Assembly: GCA_015183035.1 (NCBI GenBank)
Contig: JACZZP010000005.1
Coordinates: 1,302,001 to 1,366,000 of the forward strand
Length of the DNA: 64,000 nt
Direction: 5' to 3'
From: Meloidogyne chitwoodi
Taxonomy: Eukaryota > Nematoda > Chromadorea > Rhabditida > Meloidogynidae
Program-made: the position numbers and the translations under genes
In this document: one piece after another, positions 34,023 through 45,653 of the stretch
How positions within the stretch are numbered: the stretch's first letter is position 1
Layout of the letters: each line of letters opens with the position of its first letter
The notes under the pieces: model-generated
What the model saw: only the letters and a program-made list of their open reading frames with translations
What the model was told of the DNA's origin: nothing
Database searches by the model: none

Positions 34023-36791
34023 ATGTTTAATAAAATATTTAATAATTTAAATTCTTCATCATTTTTAAAAACACGTCTTTTTAATTTTAATAATAATAAT
34101 GGAGAACAACCTTTACTTTGTAATTTTGGAAATAATGAAGACAATGAACAATTAGAAGATTTTGAAATGGATTATTATAAACATAAAAATGAATGGAATA
34201 AATCTGGTAATAATAATTTTTTATAAATATATTTAAATAAATTGACAAAAAAAAAATAAATAAAATAATAAAAGTTTGGTAAAATTTGGAAAAGAATTCC
34301 CAATATAAAAATTAATTTAAAATATATTAATTAATTTTTATTATTTAAATAATCTTTTATCTTTTATTTCTTTTTTAATAAAAAATGTGATTATTATATT
34401 ATTTAAGTATTAACAAAATAAAATTAAAAAAAAAAGAAACATATAATATCAGTAATTATTTTATAAATTTAAAATAATTGACTGTTAAATAAAACACAAA
34501 AATATTTATTTATTTTTATTTAATCAATAAATAAATATTTAAATAATAAAATTATTATATTTTAGTAAATAAATAATTAAATTATAAATTTATGATAATC
34601 TCTTTATTTTAAATATATTTTTATGAAAATGTTTATTACTATTTTAAAAAATTCAGAAGGTTTTGAAGATATAATAATGAATGAAAATGAAAATATTAAT
34701 AATAAATTAGAGAAAAAAACAATTAATAATAATAATAATTGGCCAAAAGGAAAAAAGAAGGTAATAATTAATATTTTTTTAAATTAAATAATTATTATAT
34801 TTTTTAAAAAAAGTACCAAACATGTTCTTATGTTCAACGTAGATTAGAAACAGGTCTTAATTGGATAACAGCTGCCTTTTTTATTATTGCTGATATGGCA
34901 GGTGGAGGTGTTGTTGCCATTCCTATAGCTTTACTTAATTCTGGTTATATTTTATTTATTTATTTTAAATAATTATTTTTTTAAAGGAATTTTAATTGGT
35001 TCAATTTCTATATTATTTATTGGAACAGCATTTTGTTATACTGCACATCTTCTTGGAAAAGTAAAAATAATAAAACTTTAAACATTTTATTTTTACTAGA
35101 ATTGGATGACAATGTGTCGTCGTTGGCCTGAAATTTATGGCCGTGAACATTGTAGAAAACCTTATCCTGGTATTTATTTATTTTATAATTATTTTAAAGA
35201 TTAAATTAATTAGAAATGGCTTTTCGTGCAATGGGCGAAAAAGCTCGTTTTTTAACTTCTTGTACTTTAAATGTTATGGTAATAAATAAATAAATAAATA
35301 TTAATAATAATTATTATTTTTTTAATATTTTAGCTTTTTGGAGTTTCTGTTGTTTATATTTTATTAGCAGCAAAAATAACAAGTGAATTATTAGCTTCTT
35401 TAATTCCATCTTATAATTTTGGGCCTTGTATTATGACACTTTTTTTGGCTTTAGCTTTATTACCTGTTACTTTTCTTAAATCTCCACAAGATTTTTGGTA
35501 TACTTTTTAAAATAAATAAATAATTAAATAATTATTTATAGGTGGGCAGTAGTATCAGCAATGTTAACAACTTGTTTAGCTGTATTTTTAATTTTATTAG
35601 GAACATTATTAGATTTACCAAAATGTTCACATTTTTCTAAACAACCAAATTTTAATTTAAATAATTATTTTCTTTCTATTGGAATATTCTTTTTTGCTTT
35701 TGGTGGTCATGGAGTTTTTCCAACAATTCAACATGATATGAAAAGACCTAGAAATTTTACACGTTCTTCTTTATTTGCATTTATAATTGTTGGTTTAATG
35801 TATATTCCACTTTCTTATTTTGGTTATTTTGTTTATGGAGATTCTTTACAAGAATCTATTATTTCTTCAATACAAATACCTATTATACAACAAGTTTTTT
35901 AATTTTTAATTAAATTAATTTAAATTAAAATTATTAAAGTTAGCTAATTTATTAATTGCTCTTCACTGTGTTCTTACAATTACTATTGTTATTAATCCTC
36001 TTAATCAAGAAGTTGAACATTTTATTAATATTCCACATCGTAATAATAAAAATAAAAAGAATATATTTTTTTAACTTTTTTTTAAAAAAGATTTTTGTTG
36101 GCAAAGAGTAATTATACGTACATTTGTAATGATTGTTTTAGTATTTGTTGCACTTACTGTTCCTAGTTTTGGACCTATTTTAAATTTAATGGGAGGAACT
36201 TGTGGTAATTTATTAAAAAAATAAATAATATTTATTTATTTATTTAAAAGTTGCTTTAATTTCTGCCGTAATGCCTTGCCTGTTTTATCTTTATTTACAT
36301 GCATCAGAAGATATGCCAAAATTTGAAAAAGATCGTTCACCAAATAATAATCAAATTGTTACATTTTATGAGTAATTAATTAAATAATAATTTAAATTTA
36401 ATTATTTATTTTTTAAAGTGTAATTAAAAGAACACCAAAATATACTCTTTTAATAAATATTACTGTTATTGGTTTGTTTATTTATTTTATTTAAATAAAT
36501 AAAATAAATTTAGTAATTGCTATTTTATGTGGAATTGCTGCAACAAATTCTGCTTTTTTAGAATTATCAACTAGTCGTTTTAGTGGTCCTTGTTATATTT
36601 CTTCTTCTTCTGAAAATAATAATAAAAATAAAATAATTCAATCTTTACATTGTTGTGGTACTTTTAGAAATATATCTAGGTTATTTATTTATTTTTAAAT
36701 AAATTAAATATTTAATTTAAAATTAATTTTTCTTTGAAGATGGCCAGATACATTTCAATGCTCTTTTTACAAACCTTCAAATAATTTATAA
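34023..36791 (+). CDS. Amino-acid transporter, AAAP family (SLC32/36/38-like)
   Basis: Multi-span transporter. Exon 1 encodes a polar cytosolic leader ([20 protein letters not shown] ... HKNEWNKS) and joins after a 447-bp intron to [20 protein letters not shown]. The membrane core begins [20 protein letters not shown], a typical AAAP TM1 with the unwound [10 protein letters not shown], then [80 protein letters not shown] (conserved), [76 protein letters not shown] and a last span [16 protein letters not shown]. About eleven spans. Ends SFYKPSNNL. Substrate cannot be read from sequence; it is a nematode member outside classical VGAT. Confidence 0.87.
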
Positions 36792-37654
36792 TATTAAGTA
36801 TATTGAACAAATTAAATATTTTTTAATTATATTTATTAGAAAGTTGGAGTTATTATTATTTTTATAAGTTAAAAAATTACCTTATTTTTGTAAATATTTT
36901 TTAATCAAAAATAAACATTTCAACTTTCTTATTCCAAAAATATTTAATATTGGCCACATTATATATTCTAACTTTTTTTATATAAATTCCTTTTCCCTGT
37001 GATTTTTTTTAAATTTTTAATTTGTAAAATTTAATTTATATTTTTAATAAAATTTAAATTAATATTTTGAAATAAAAAAAATATTTTAATAAAATTTGGC
37101 TAAAGAAAAGGTCAGGTAAAGTACATACTTAGAGGTAACAAATCAGACGACAAAAAATTATGAAATAAATTTAAATTTAATTTTCATGTGAATAAAAAGA
37201 AGAATTTCTTTAATTTATTTATTCATATGAAAATCAAAAAAATAAATATTTTCTTCTTTTTTATTAATAAAAATACAGTAATTATTTAAACTTTTGCCAA
37301 TATTTTCTATGAAATATTAAAAATATTTTTTTAAAATTACATAATATGATTTAAATAAGAGAAATACCTTTATTTCAATGAAAAACCCCTAGACAATCCT
37401 TTGATTTTAAAAGGACTTCCCTTCTCTTTATATGACACTCTGCACTTTACATAAAATTTAAAATATAAAAACAGCTAAAATATTAAATTTAAATAATTAA
37501 AGCTCTTATTAATATTTATTTAAAAAACAAATATTATTTAAAATTAAATTTATTAGTTATAATTATTTTTTAAATAATAATTAATTTTTATTTTTTCAGA
37601 AAAACATTTTAAACAAAAAATACAACTTTACTACTAAAAAAAGAAAAAGAAATA
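36792..37654. other. Intergenic between AAAP transporter and secreted GNAT-like gene
   Basis: AT-rich spacer; holds the hairpin at 37180-37234 and likely the 5' leader of the next gene. No exon seen. Confidence 0.55.
37180..37234. repeat. Hairpin ATTTTCATGTGAATAAA / TTTATTCATATGAAAAT
   Basis: 17-bp arms with one mismatch and a 21-nt loop. It lies about 390 bp after the AAAP transporter stop; role unknown. Confidence 0.45.
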
Positions 37655-39557
37655 ATGCGTCATTGTCGTGCTAAAATTTCTTTTGTACTACAAATAGTAG
37701 TTATTCTTTTATTTTTTGTGGCTAAAATTTTAGCTGCACCTCTTCCTCATCCCCTTCCCCCTTCAACAAAACTTTTATCTCATAATAATCATCCTTTTGT
37801 ATTTTCTTCTAAAATTCTTTCAAATAATAATATTGAAAAAACAAAAAATAATAAAGTTAAATCTTCTTCTTCTTCTTCTCATTCTCCAATATATCATCCT
37901 GCCATAACTTCAATTAAAACAAAAACTTCTTTACCTTCTCCCTTAACGGATAATAATAATATTGGTGATAATAATGGTGGTTATTTAAATTTAAATAATA
38001 ATAAAACAATAAAAAAAGAAATTAATAATTTAATTAAAAAAAAAGAAAAAGTTTATCTTCCATTAAATGAAGCCATTGGAAATTTAAATTTGGATGTACT
38101 ACAAAAAGAAAAATCACCACAAATAAATATTGAAATTGAAGGTAATTCAAAAGGTCAACAATATTATATTATTCGAAAAGCGGAAAAAAGTGAAGATTTA
38201 ATTAGGCTTTATTACTTAATTAATTATTATTTGCCAAAAAAAGAAAATAAAAATTTAATTGAAAAAATTATTTGGGAATTACATTTTGGACATATTAATG
38301 CTTTAATTGCTGTAAGAACAAGTAAAGAATCACCACAATATCAATATGGAATTGAGGGTTATTTATTATATAATTATGCTGCTTCAAGTACTAATGGAAA
38401 GGTTAGAGAATTTAAATTAAATTAATTAATTAATTTAAATTAATTAATTTAGGTTATTCATATTGAGGATATTTTTGCAATTGAAGATTTATATAATAAT
38501 GGAAATGAATTAATTATGAAAGGATTATTAGAAGGAATGATTGAAGTTTTTTATTTTTATTTTAAATTAATAATTAATTATTTCCTTAAAGGTATCAAAA
38601 CAAATAAATAATAATAATAAATTACCAAATATTGTTTGGTTATCTAATGAAGAAAATAATAAAATTGAAAAAACTTTAAAAAAATTAATACCAAATATTG
38701 AAATAGAAAAAAGAGCATTGTGGCGATTGGACCTTTCAGCATTTAAAAAAGTACTTAATGAAGCAGAAGATTTAAATATTGTAATAATAAATTTATAATT
38801 ATTAATTAATTTATTTATTTTTAGTTAATAAAAGAAGAAATAAAAGTTGAAAAATCTGAACAAATAGTTGAAGATTGGAATAAACTTATTACACAAAATA
38901 ATGGTAAAAATAAAAATAAATAAAATAAATAATTTTAAAAAAAAAGGTCGTCCTTCAAGTCCAGAACTTTCTAATTTACTAAATGATGGACGTGAAGGTG
39001 GAATTTGTGCTTTACATGCAAATATTATTTTAACAAATAAACTTGTTGGAATGGCTTTATTTAATTGTGATGCTTATTCTGGTTCTTCAGGAAAAGTAAA
39101 ATTAAATTAATTAAAATAAATATTTATTTATTTTAAAAAAAGTATGTTTGGTTAGATAGACTTATTATTAATAATAATAATATTGTTGGTATATTAAATG
39201 GAAAAGAAACAGTTATTGCTTTATTAGCTAAAATGGTTGAAGTATGTTTTTATTTATTAATTAATTTATTATATTTTTAAAAAAAAAGATTGCTGAAGAA
39301 ATGAATGCTGAACAAATTGAATGGACAGATTATTCAAAAGAATTGGCTAATTATGGAGATTTACTTCATTCGGTTAATAATTTTTATTTAAAAAATAAAT
39401 AAATAATAATATTTTTTAAAAGCTTGGTGCTGTTAATTTAAAAGAAATAAATGGAGAAATGCTTAATTATTGGAATGTTAATAAATATTATTTAATTAAA
39501 AAAGAAAAAAAAATAATTAAAGAAAAAAAAGAAGAATTTATTCCAAATTATTCATAA
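37655..39557 (+). CDS. Secreted protein with two GNAT acetyltransferase-like halves
   Basis: About 550 residues. N-terminus MRHCRAKISFVLQIVVILLF then FVAKILAAPLP is a signal peptide with a likely cut after ILAA; a low-complexity Asn/Ser/Lys stretch follows to about residue 160. The first half (YYIIRKAEKSEDLIRLYYLI, GIEGYLLYNYAASSTNGKVI, HIEDIFAIEDLYNNGNELIM) and the second (GREGGICALHANIILTNKLV, GMALFNCDAYSGSSGKYVWL, DRLIINNNNIVGILNGKETV, LLHSLGAVNL) each have the order of a GNAT fold, similar to diamine acetyltransferases. The acetyl-CoA loop R/QxxGxG/A is not recognisable in either half, so catalysis is doubtful. Seven or so short introns. Related secreted GNAT-like proteins exist in other nematodes. 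Function unknown. Confidence 0.72.
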
Positions 39558-39792
39558 AAAAGAAGAAGGAAATATTTAAAGAAAAAAATATAATTTGGGG
39601 ATTAAATAATTTTTTAAATTAAATTTTTGTAGAATTATATTAAATAATTAATTTAGTAAATATAATTAATTAAATATAAATACCCCAAAATTTGTAAATA
39701 AATTTTAAAAAATATTTTTTATAATTATTTTGATAGAAAATAAAAATTACTAATTATTTTAATTTTTATTAAATAATTTATTTGAGAACATT

Positions 39793-42447
39793 TTATATTT
39801 TTTGATTTTGAAAATATTGTAATAATAATGGTTGTTGATTAATAATTCCTCTTTGTAAATATTCTCCAGAATTTGGAAATCCCATTGGAATTATATTATT
39901 ATTTAATTTTATTCCAAAATTATCTAAAAAAAATAATTAAAAAAAATAAAAAAAAAAACCAGAATTTTGTGAAAATAAAATTTTAGGAGAATTATTAGAA
40001 GAATGAAAAAGAAAAGGAATTGGAGAAGAAGAAGAAGGTAAATTAACATTAAATGATGACATTTGTTCCATTTTTGTTGGAATTATATTATTATTAGGTG
40101 ATGGAAATGTTGATAAAGGAATACCTTTTTTATTAAAAAAAAATATTAAAGGCTTTTGTATTTATTATTAATTCATTATTATTATTACTAGCGAAGTAGG
40201 TCACCCTTCGGGCGTCATTCTACGCTAGCAAAAAATAAATAAACACAAAAAACTGAAATAAACTGACCAATAAAGTCATGATACAATAAAATAAACATTT
40301 CCAAAGAACAAAACAAGAACGTTAATAAACATAAACGAACCTATGTAACAAAATATTGTCTAAACATTCTTAACCAAAACAGACATTACTATAAGAAAAC
40401 AACAACTTAGATCAAAGAACTAACACCAACGAATATATAAAAATAAAAAAGAAATAATATAAGAGGTCACCCACCCACCTTCCCTGATCTCCCCTACCGC
40501 CATAAAACCACCGCAGCGTAGCGCATCGCAGCCACCGCACGCCGACCACCACCACTCAAGAATGATGAAATAATAAGCGATTTATATAGTATCCAACTGT
40601 CAAAAACTACTATAATAAACCCATTTTCACTTCCCCCAATTATTTGTCTATAAAAGACAAACAGACAAACAACTTAATTATATAATAATATTAAAATACT
40701 TTTATTTAAATAATAAATTTCAGAATTACTAGTAATAGCATTTGTTGAAGAAGAAGAACCAATAAATGAAGAATATGTTTGTATGTAAATATTAGTTACT
40801 TTTAAACAACGACAATCATGCTTTTATATTAAAATAATTTAAATTATAATTAAATTTAAATTAAACCATAAAATTATTTCCAAAATCAAAGCAATTTTGA
40901 CACCAGCCAACATTAAATAAATCTCTTTTTAAAAAAAAATATATTAAATAATAATTATAGAAACAATTTTAAATTTTTTTATCAATTTTTAATCTAAACT
41001 TCATAAAAATGAGATTAAAAACCAAAAAATGGCTGACTGTATTTTTTAAAATAAAAAGATTGCCAAAAACAAAAAGTAATTAAATATATTAAAAATATAT
41101 TATTACCTACAAGATTGACTTAAAAAATCCCAACCACAACCAATTTGTTCAAATTGTTCAGGTTTAAAAATAAAAAATAAAATTATTTTATATTAATTTA
41201 ATAAATAAAATTATATTTTGAGATTTTATTTGAAAAATATTAAATTTTAATTATTATTTTTATTTAAATACTTTTTAATATTATTTTGTAAATTATCTGG
41301 TTGAATTTGTGGTAAAGATTGTTGGGGAATTGATAAACTATTAGGTAAATTTAATAATAAAGAAGAAGAAGATGGTTGTTGAATATTTAAAGAATTTAAA
41401 TTATTAATAATTGGCTATAAAATAAATTATTTAAAATAATTATAATTAAATAAAATAATTAAACTATTTGTGTTGTTATTGTTATTCTTTCTTCTTTATT
41501 ATTAGGATATTCTTTTGTAATTAAAGTTGTTCTTTTCATCATTTTATTTAATATTTCATCTGATTTAATATTTAATTCATTTAATGCCAAAGGTTTATTA
41601 TTATAATTCTTTTTTTTTAATTAATTAATTTATTTATTTATTAAAAAAAAACCAAATAAAAATCATTTTCATTTTCAAATTTAGTAATTATTTTAGGTTC
41701 AGAATGTCTTATTTCTGAATTTATATTATATCCTCTACTATTTCTTTGTATATTTCCTCCTTCTTTTAATTCCCAATTTAATTCTTTAATATTATTATTA
41801 TTTGAAATATTTAATGTTTTATTTAATATTTTTTCTTTTCTTTTTTGTTTAATTAACCACAATTGATTTTGATGATTTTCTTTTTTATTGTTAAATAAAG
41901 AAATAATTTTATTATTTTTATTCAAATTTTCTAATTGAATATTATTTGTATTTAAAATATTTTCTTAATTATTTATTTAATTAAATATATATATATTTTT
42001 AAAAACTTTGAATTTGTTGAGTAGAAACAACACAAACAAACAATAAAAATATAAATAAAATTAATATTCCAATTTTATGCAAAATTAAATATCCTCGCCT
42101 ATTTCCTATAAGAATTTTAATTAAATATTAATTTATATAAAAAAGGTTAAAATTAAATTTATAATAAATAAACCTTTTTCTTTAATCTTTCTATTATTTT
42201 CTTTATTCGAAATATTTTTAAAATTATTATTTAAATAAATTAATCTTGATTTCATTAAATTTTGTGGTAAATTAATAAATAAAAGAGAGAATAAAATAAT
42301 TAAACTAAAAAAGAAATAAAAACAAGAAAAAATATTTAAAAATAAATATTTTTTAGAATTATTTAATTTGGAAGACAAAAATAGGGAAAAGAAAATTAAT
42401 GGGTAAATCCTTTCATATCCGAAAGCTTTTTTAAGTTTTTTTTCCAT
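39793..42447 (-). CDS. Nematode Cys-rich membrane or secreted protein of unknown function
   Basis: Not recognised. The model starts MEKKLKKAFGYERIYPLIFF, with a strong hydrophobic stretch (LFLNIFSCFYFFFSLIILFS), then a second one ending in a possible signal cleavage (IGILILFIFLLFVCVVSTQQ). A long Asn/Lys-rich middle and a Ser/Pro/Asn-rich part follow. The conserved-looking core is IGCGWDFLSQSCRDLFNVGW, CQNCFDFGNNF and HDCRCLK: six or seven cysteines in about 45 residues. C-terminus GIINQQPLLLQYFQNQKI. Introns are GT..AG; one (40125-40729) is swollen by an insertion next to its donor. The N-terminal exon is the least certain part. Convergent with the GNAT-like gene, 235 bp apart. Confidence 0.55.
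40184..40732. mobile_element. 533-bp insertion flanked by 8-bp ATTACTAG, with terminal hairpin
   Basis: ATTACTAG stands at 40184-40191 and 40725-40732. Between them 40192-40724 is richer in C and G in places (GGTCACCCACCCACC, CCACCGCAGCGTAGCGC). One end forms a strong hairpin, CTAGCGAAGTAG ... CTACGCTAG, with inner CACCC / GGGCG around TTCG. No terminal inverted repeats, so it is not a standard TIR element. It lies next to the intron donor of the Cys-rich gene. Confidence 0.6.
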
Positions 42448-43150
42448 TTACCCTTTCCTCCATAAAAATTTGCTGTCACACCGATTGACTTGAAAAAAGA
42501 TTTAGGAGATCTCGCCGGAGATTTGACGGCGCAGAAAAACGATTACGTTCATTTTTTTAATATTTTTCAATTTTATATATTTTAAAGAATAAAGTTTTAA
42601 AATAAAATTATAAAAATAATTGGCTTAAAAGAAAATTTTAGAAAGCATTTAAACTAAATATTTGAAAAAAAATTAAATTAGAAAAGAATGGGATAGTTTT
42701 ATATGAGAAATTGGATATTTATTTTTCAAAAATAAACCCAAATATTTTCAGAATTAACAAAAATTAAAATTTTCTTGGTTAAATCTATCATCATTAACAT
42801 AAAAAAAACTCGAATTCAATTTTTTACAGGTAAACCTAAGCATCCAAGCAGGTCAATTTGTTCATAAATTTATTTTGAAATATTTAAAATTTTAGATATA
42901 TATATTTAGTAGTGTTGTTGTTCAGATTTTAGACGAAGAGTTACCGGAGATATTAGCTATTGAGTAGATCAATAGAATTTTAGAAGTTAATGTTTGTTTT
43001 TTTATTTAAATAAAAATATTTAATTTTATTTAAAATTTAGTATTTAACGAATCAGATATTTGATGGAGAAAATGATAATTAAAATTATTAAAAAATTATA
43101 TTTTACAACAATTTTTTTAGTGAATTAGAAAATTATAAATGATTTAAATA
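42448..43150. other. Intergenic between Cys-rich gene and MFSD11 stop
   Basis: AT-rich. A short less AT-rich patch (GATCTCGCCGGAGATT, about 42508-42525) lies just upstream of the Cys-rich gene start and is a weak palindrome. No exon accepted. Confidence 0.5.
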
Positions 43151-45103
43151 TTAATCGTATACAATGGATTCAATTTTATCACCAACTCGATGACGTTTTT
43201 CACTAATAATTTCCATCCTTTCAGCTGCTGCAAATGCCCAATAACCGAGTGCTCCAGAAATCAAAAGGATAAGCAAATGCCAATAAAGGGACATATAACC
43301 AGAAAAGAAGAAAAGTAAAGCAGTGAGTAATGACTAATTGAGTGAATTATGTAATGAATAATCTCTTATAACCAAACCTGATAAAATTTTAGCAATGCAA
43401 AAGCCTGTGTACTTTGTGTTGGATAGTTAGTGATAAGAAAGGCAAAAATCTGTGTTGACCAACAAGCATCTCCAAAACTAAGTAGAAATCCGCAAAGTAG
43501 AGCAATCCAGACCCTAAGGGGAAAAAATTATTTTCAAGAGGATTTTTCAAACCTTGGTCTAATTATTGCATCTTCCGCTGTTCGGCCTAATGGAGATACA
43601 TTTGGTAAATTAACAAAACAAAGAGCAACTGCTAAGAATTGAATTAACGCCCCAACAAATATTATTCTACTTTTTCGCACTCTATCAAGTTGTAGACGTT
43701 CAAACATTAAACTCAAGAATGGCTGACCAGCACCTCTTTAAATTATAAGAAGAATTATAATAATAATAAATATTTGTTCATTAATTTACTTGACAATCCC
43801 ATTAAGAGCAATTAACACCTTTGGACTGAATTGAGATTGAAACACAAGTGTATTGATAATTGAAGTTGGAAATATACTAAACAACAAAAATTAAATTGAG
43901 AAAAATTTAAATGTGAACACCTGCTCCAGAAACTTAACAAAATTCCAGTGTTGGCGAAAACAACTGCTAAAGCTATCATTTTTGGAGTTACAGCAATTTT
44001 GAAAATTGACTCTGAAAACAAAATAAATAATATAATTATTTTAAACTATTAATTCTTACGCATTTCTACCAGAAAGAAGAATTTGTCTTCATTTTCTTCT
44101 TTTTTGACATTTTCTGTATTATCATTTGCAGAAACACGTTGAGCAGGAGGTAGAAGAGAAAGCACAATAACACCAATAAGAGCTATTCCTGTAAAAAAAC
44201 TATAGAGGAGACGAACAGTTTCAGGTGTAAACGCATTTGTAACAATGGAAGAATTTGACGATGAAGATTGAATTTGGTTAGTAACATCAGGAGTTAATAA
44301 GAAGACAACCAATAAAAAAAGCCCACCACATGAAAGGCTTTAAATAAAATAAATTAATTCTTTCTATTACAATAAGTTTGACTAAAATAATAATTTTTAA
44401 TTAGTAACCAAGCTTGAGCACAGCATAAAAAAAGACTGCTATTACGGCCAGCATTCTGTGCGTTTGAATTTAAAGTTAAATATTTTCCTTGTGCTAAAAA
44501 ATTAAAAATTTTCTTTTTAATAATTGCTTTAAACCTGTCCATAATACTGCAGCGGCCAAACCTAGAAGAGCTGAAGTACCATAAAGAAACCATTGATGAA
44601 CTGTGAGGAAACCAGCGAGGAACAATACATATGCACATCCAGATACGGCTAAAGATGTTCGTGTGCCCAAAAACCTTAGACGGAGATAACATAATGCTTG
44701 TTACATTTTTTTATAAAAATATCACCAGGTGATATAAAAAGAAAATTCTATTTACCTAATTATCGGTGGTGCCACAAAATTACAAATGGTAAAACTCGCG
44801 TAAATTATTGAGAGACTAAATTTTATTTAGAAAAAGGAGTAGAATATGGGAAATATGTATTAATAACCTTGTATATCCTGAATGTTTATCAACTTGCCCT
44901 GTTTGGGTGAAACCGTCGAGTACACTCTCTTCAATGAATCCTTGCGAGTTAAAAGCTAAGAAAATGAAAAAAAATCCTATGCCCAGTTGAAGAACATTTC
45001 GTGTATGCGGATTTAAACTTTGCCATTTTCAAAAAAAAATTTTTTTATTAAATATATTTTTAAAATGAACTCACAAGCATATAGAACGAAAATTAAAGGG
45101 CAT
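43151..45103 (-). CDS. MFSD11: UNC93-like protein MFSD11 (major facilitator fold)
   Basis: Twelve-span MFS protein of the UNC-93 family. The best start is MPFNFRSICF (45103), spliced over a short intron to LNPHTRNVLQLGIGFFFIFL; the ATG at 45026 is out of frame. Then FNSQGFIEESVLDG, YTSLSIIYASFTICNFVAPP, CAYVLFLAGFLTVHQWFLYG, the family signature GLAAAVLWTAQGKYLTLNSN, AGRNSSLFWA, LLYSFFTGIALIGVIVLSLL, a charged loop (NDNTENVKKEENEDK), KMIALAVVFANTGILLSFWS, GKGAGQPFLSLMFERL-type segment, IIFVGALIQFLAVALCFVNL, VWIALLCGFLLSFGDACWST, and HLLILLISGALGYWAFAAAE. The end is RHRVGDKIESIVYD. Length about 450 residues matches MFSD11. Substrate unknown. Confidence 0.9.
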
Positions 45104-45653
45104 TTATTCCTTTTTGTTTGTATTTAAAAGCATAGAAAAATTGTTGAATTACATTACTTTTAATTTTTCCTAAGATTTTATTTTTATGTGAATTATAAGG
45201 ATAGAATAAAATCACGTAATATTATTATACATATAACTAATAAATAAATGTTTTCATATTACAATGTTGAATCGATTCTTTTTATTGAGAATAATGAGGC
45301 AATGAAAACAATGTATAAAATTGAAAAATACAAAAAAAATTTTACGATTTATTTATTTATGGCTAAGAGAAAATTTAACAAAAAATTTAAGAGTTATATT
45401 TAACGAATATTGTTTATGAGCATGCAAAAGAACCCACGTTCTTTTTTAACGTGGGTTATTTTTAATTTAATATTCTCTACAATCTCAATGACAATAATGT
45501 TTATTATTATTTATTTTAATAAAATACTTTTTTAAAATTTTCTTTATCTTCATCATTTTTATTTAAATTAATTTTATCACAGTATTAAAATTATATTTGA
45601 GAATTAAATTTGCTACAAAATATTAGAATCAACACTCGATAAATTTTTTCATT
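45104..45653. other. Intergenic between MFSD11 start and RING gene stop
   Basis: AT-rich; the only structured feature is the perfect hairpin at 45431-45457. Confidence 0.55.
45431..45457. repeat. Perfect hairpin AACCCACGTT-N7-AACGTGGGTT
   Basis: Ten-bp arms pair perfectly around CTTTTTT, and outer A/T bases (AAAAG / ATTTT) extend it slightly. The GC-rich stem stands out from the AT-rich surroundings, about 330 bp upstream of MFSD11 and 200 bp after the RING stop. No match to the histone stem-loop. Confidence 0.6.

Noticed and set aside
40192..40724. Helitron
   Set aside because: On the minus strand it starts near TC and has a 3' hairpin followed by CTAG, but A|TC insertion is not met and an 8-bp duplication is present, which Helitrons do not make.
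42890..43010. Possible plus-strand exon reading ILDEELPEILAIE
   Set aside because: Short, no start or partner exons, and AT-rich flanks make chance reading likely.
45021..45026. ATGGCAAAG as the MFSD11 start
   Set aside because: Out of frame with LNPHTRNVLQLG; the frame is restored by an upstream exon MPFNFRSICF and an acceptor at GCAAAG.
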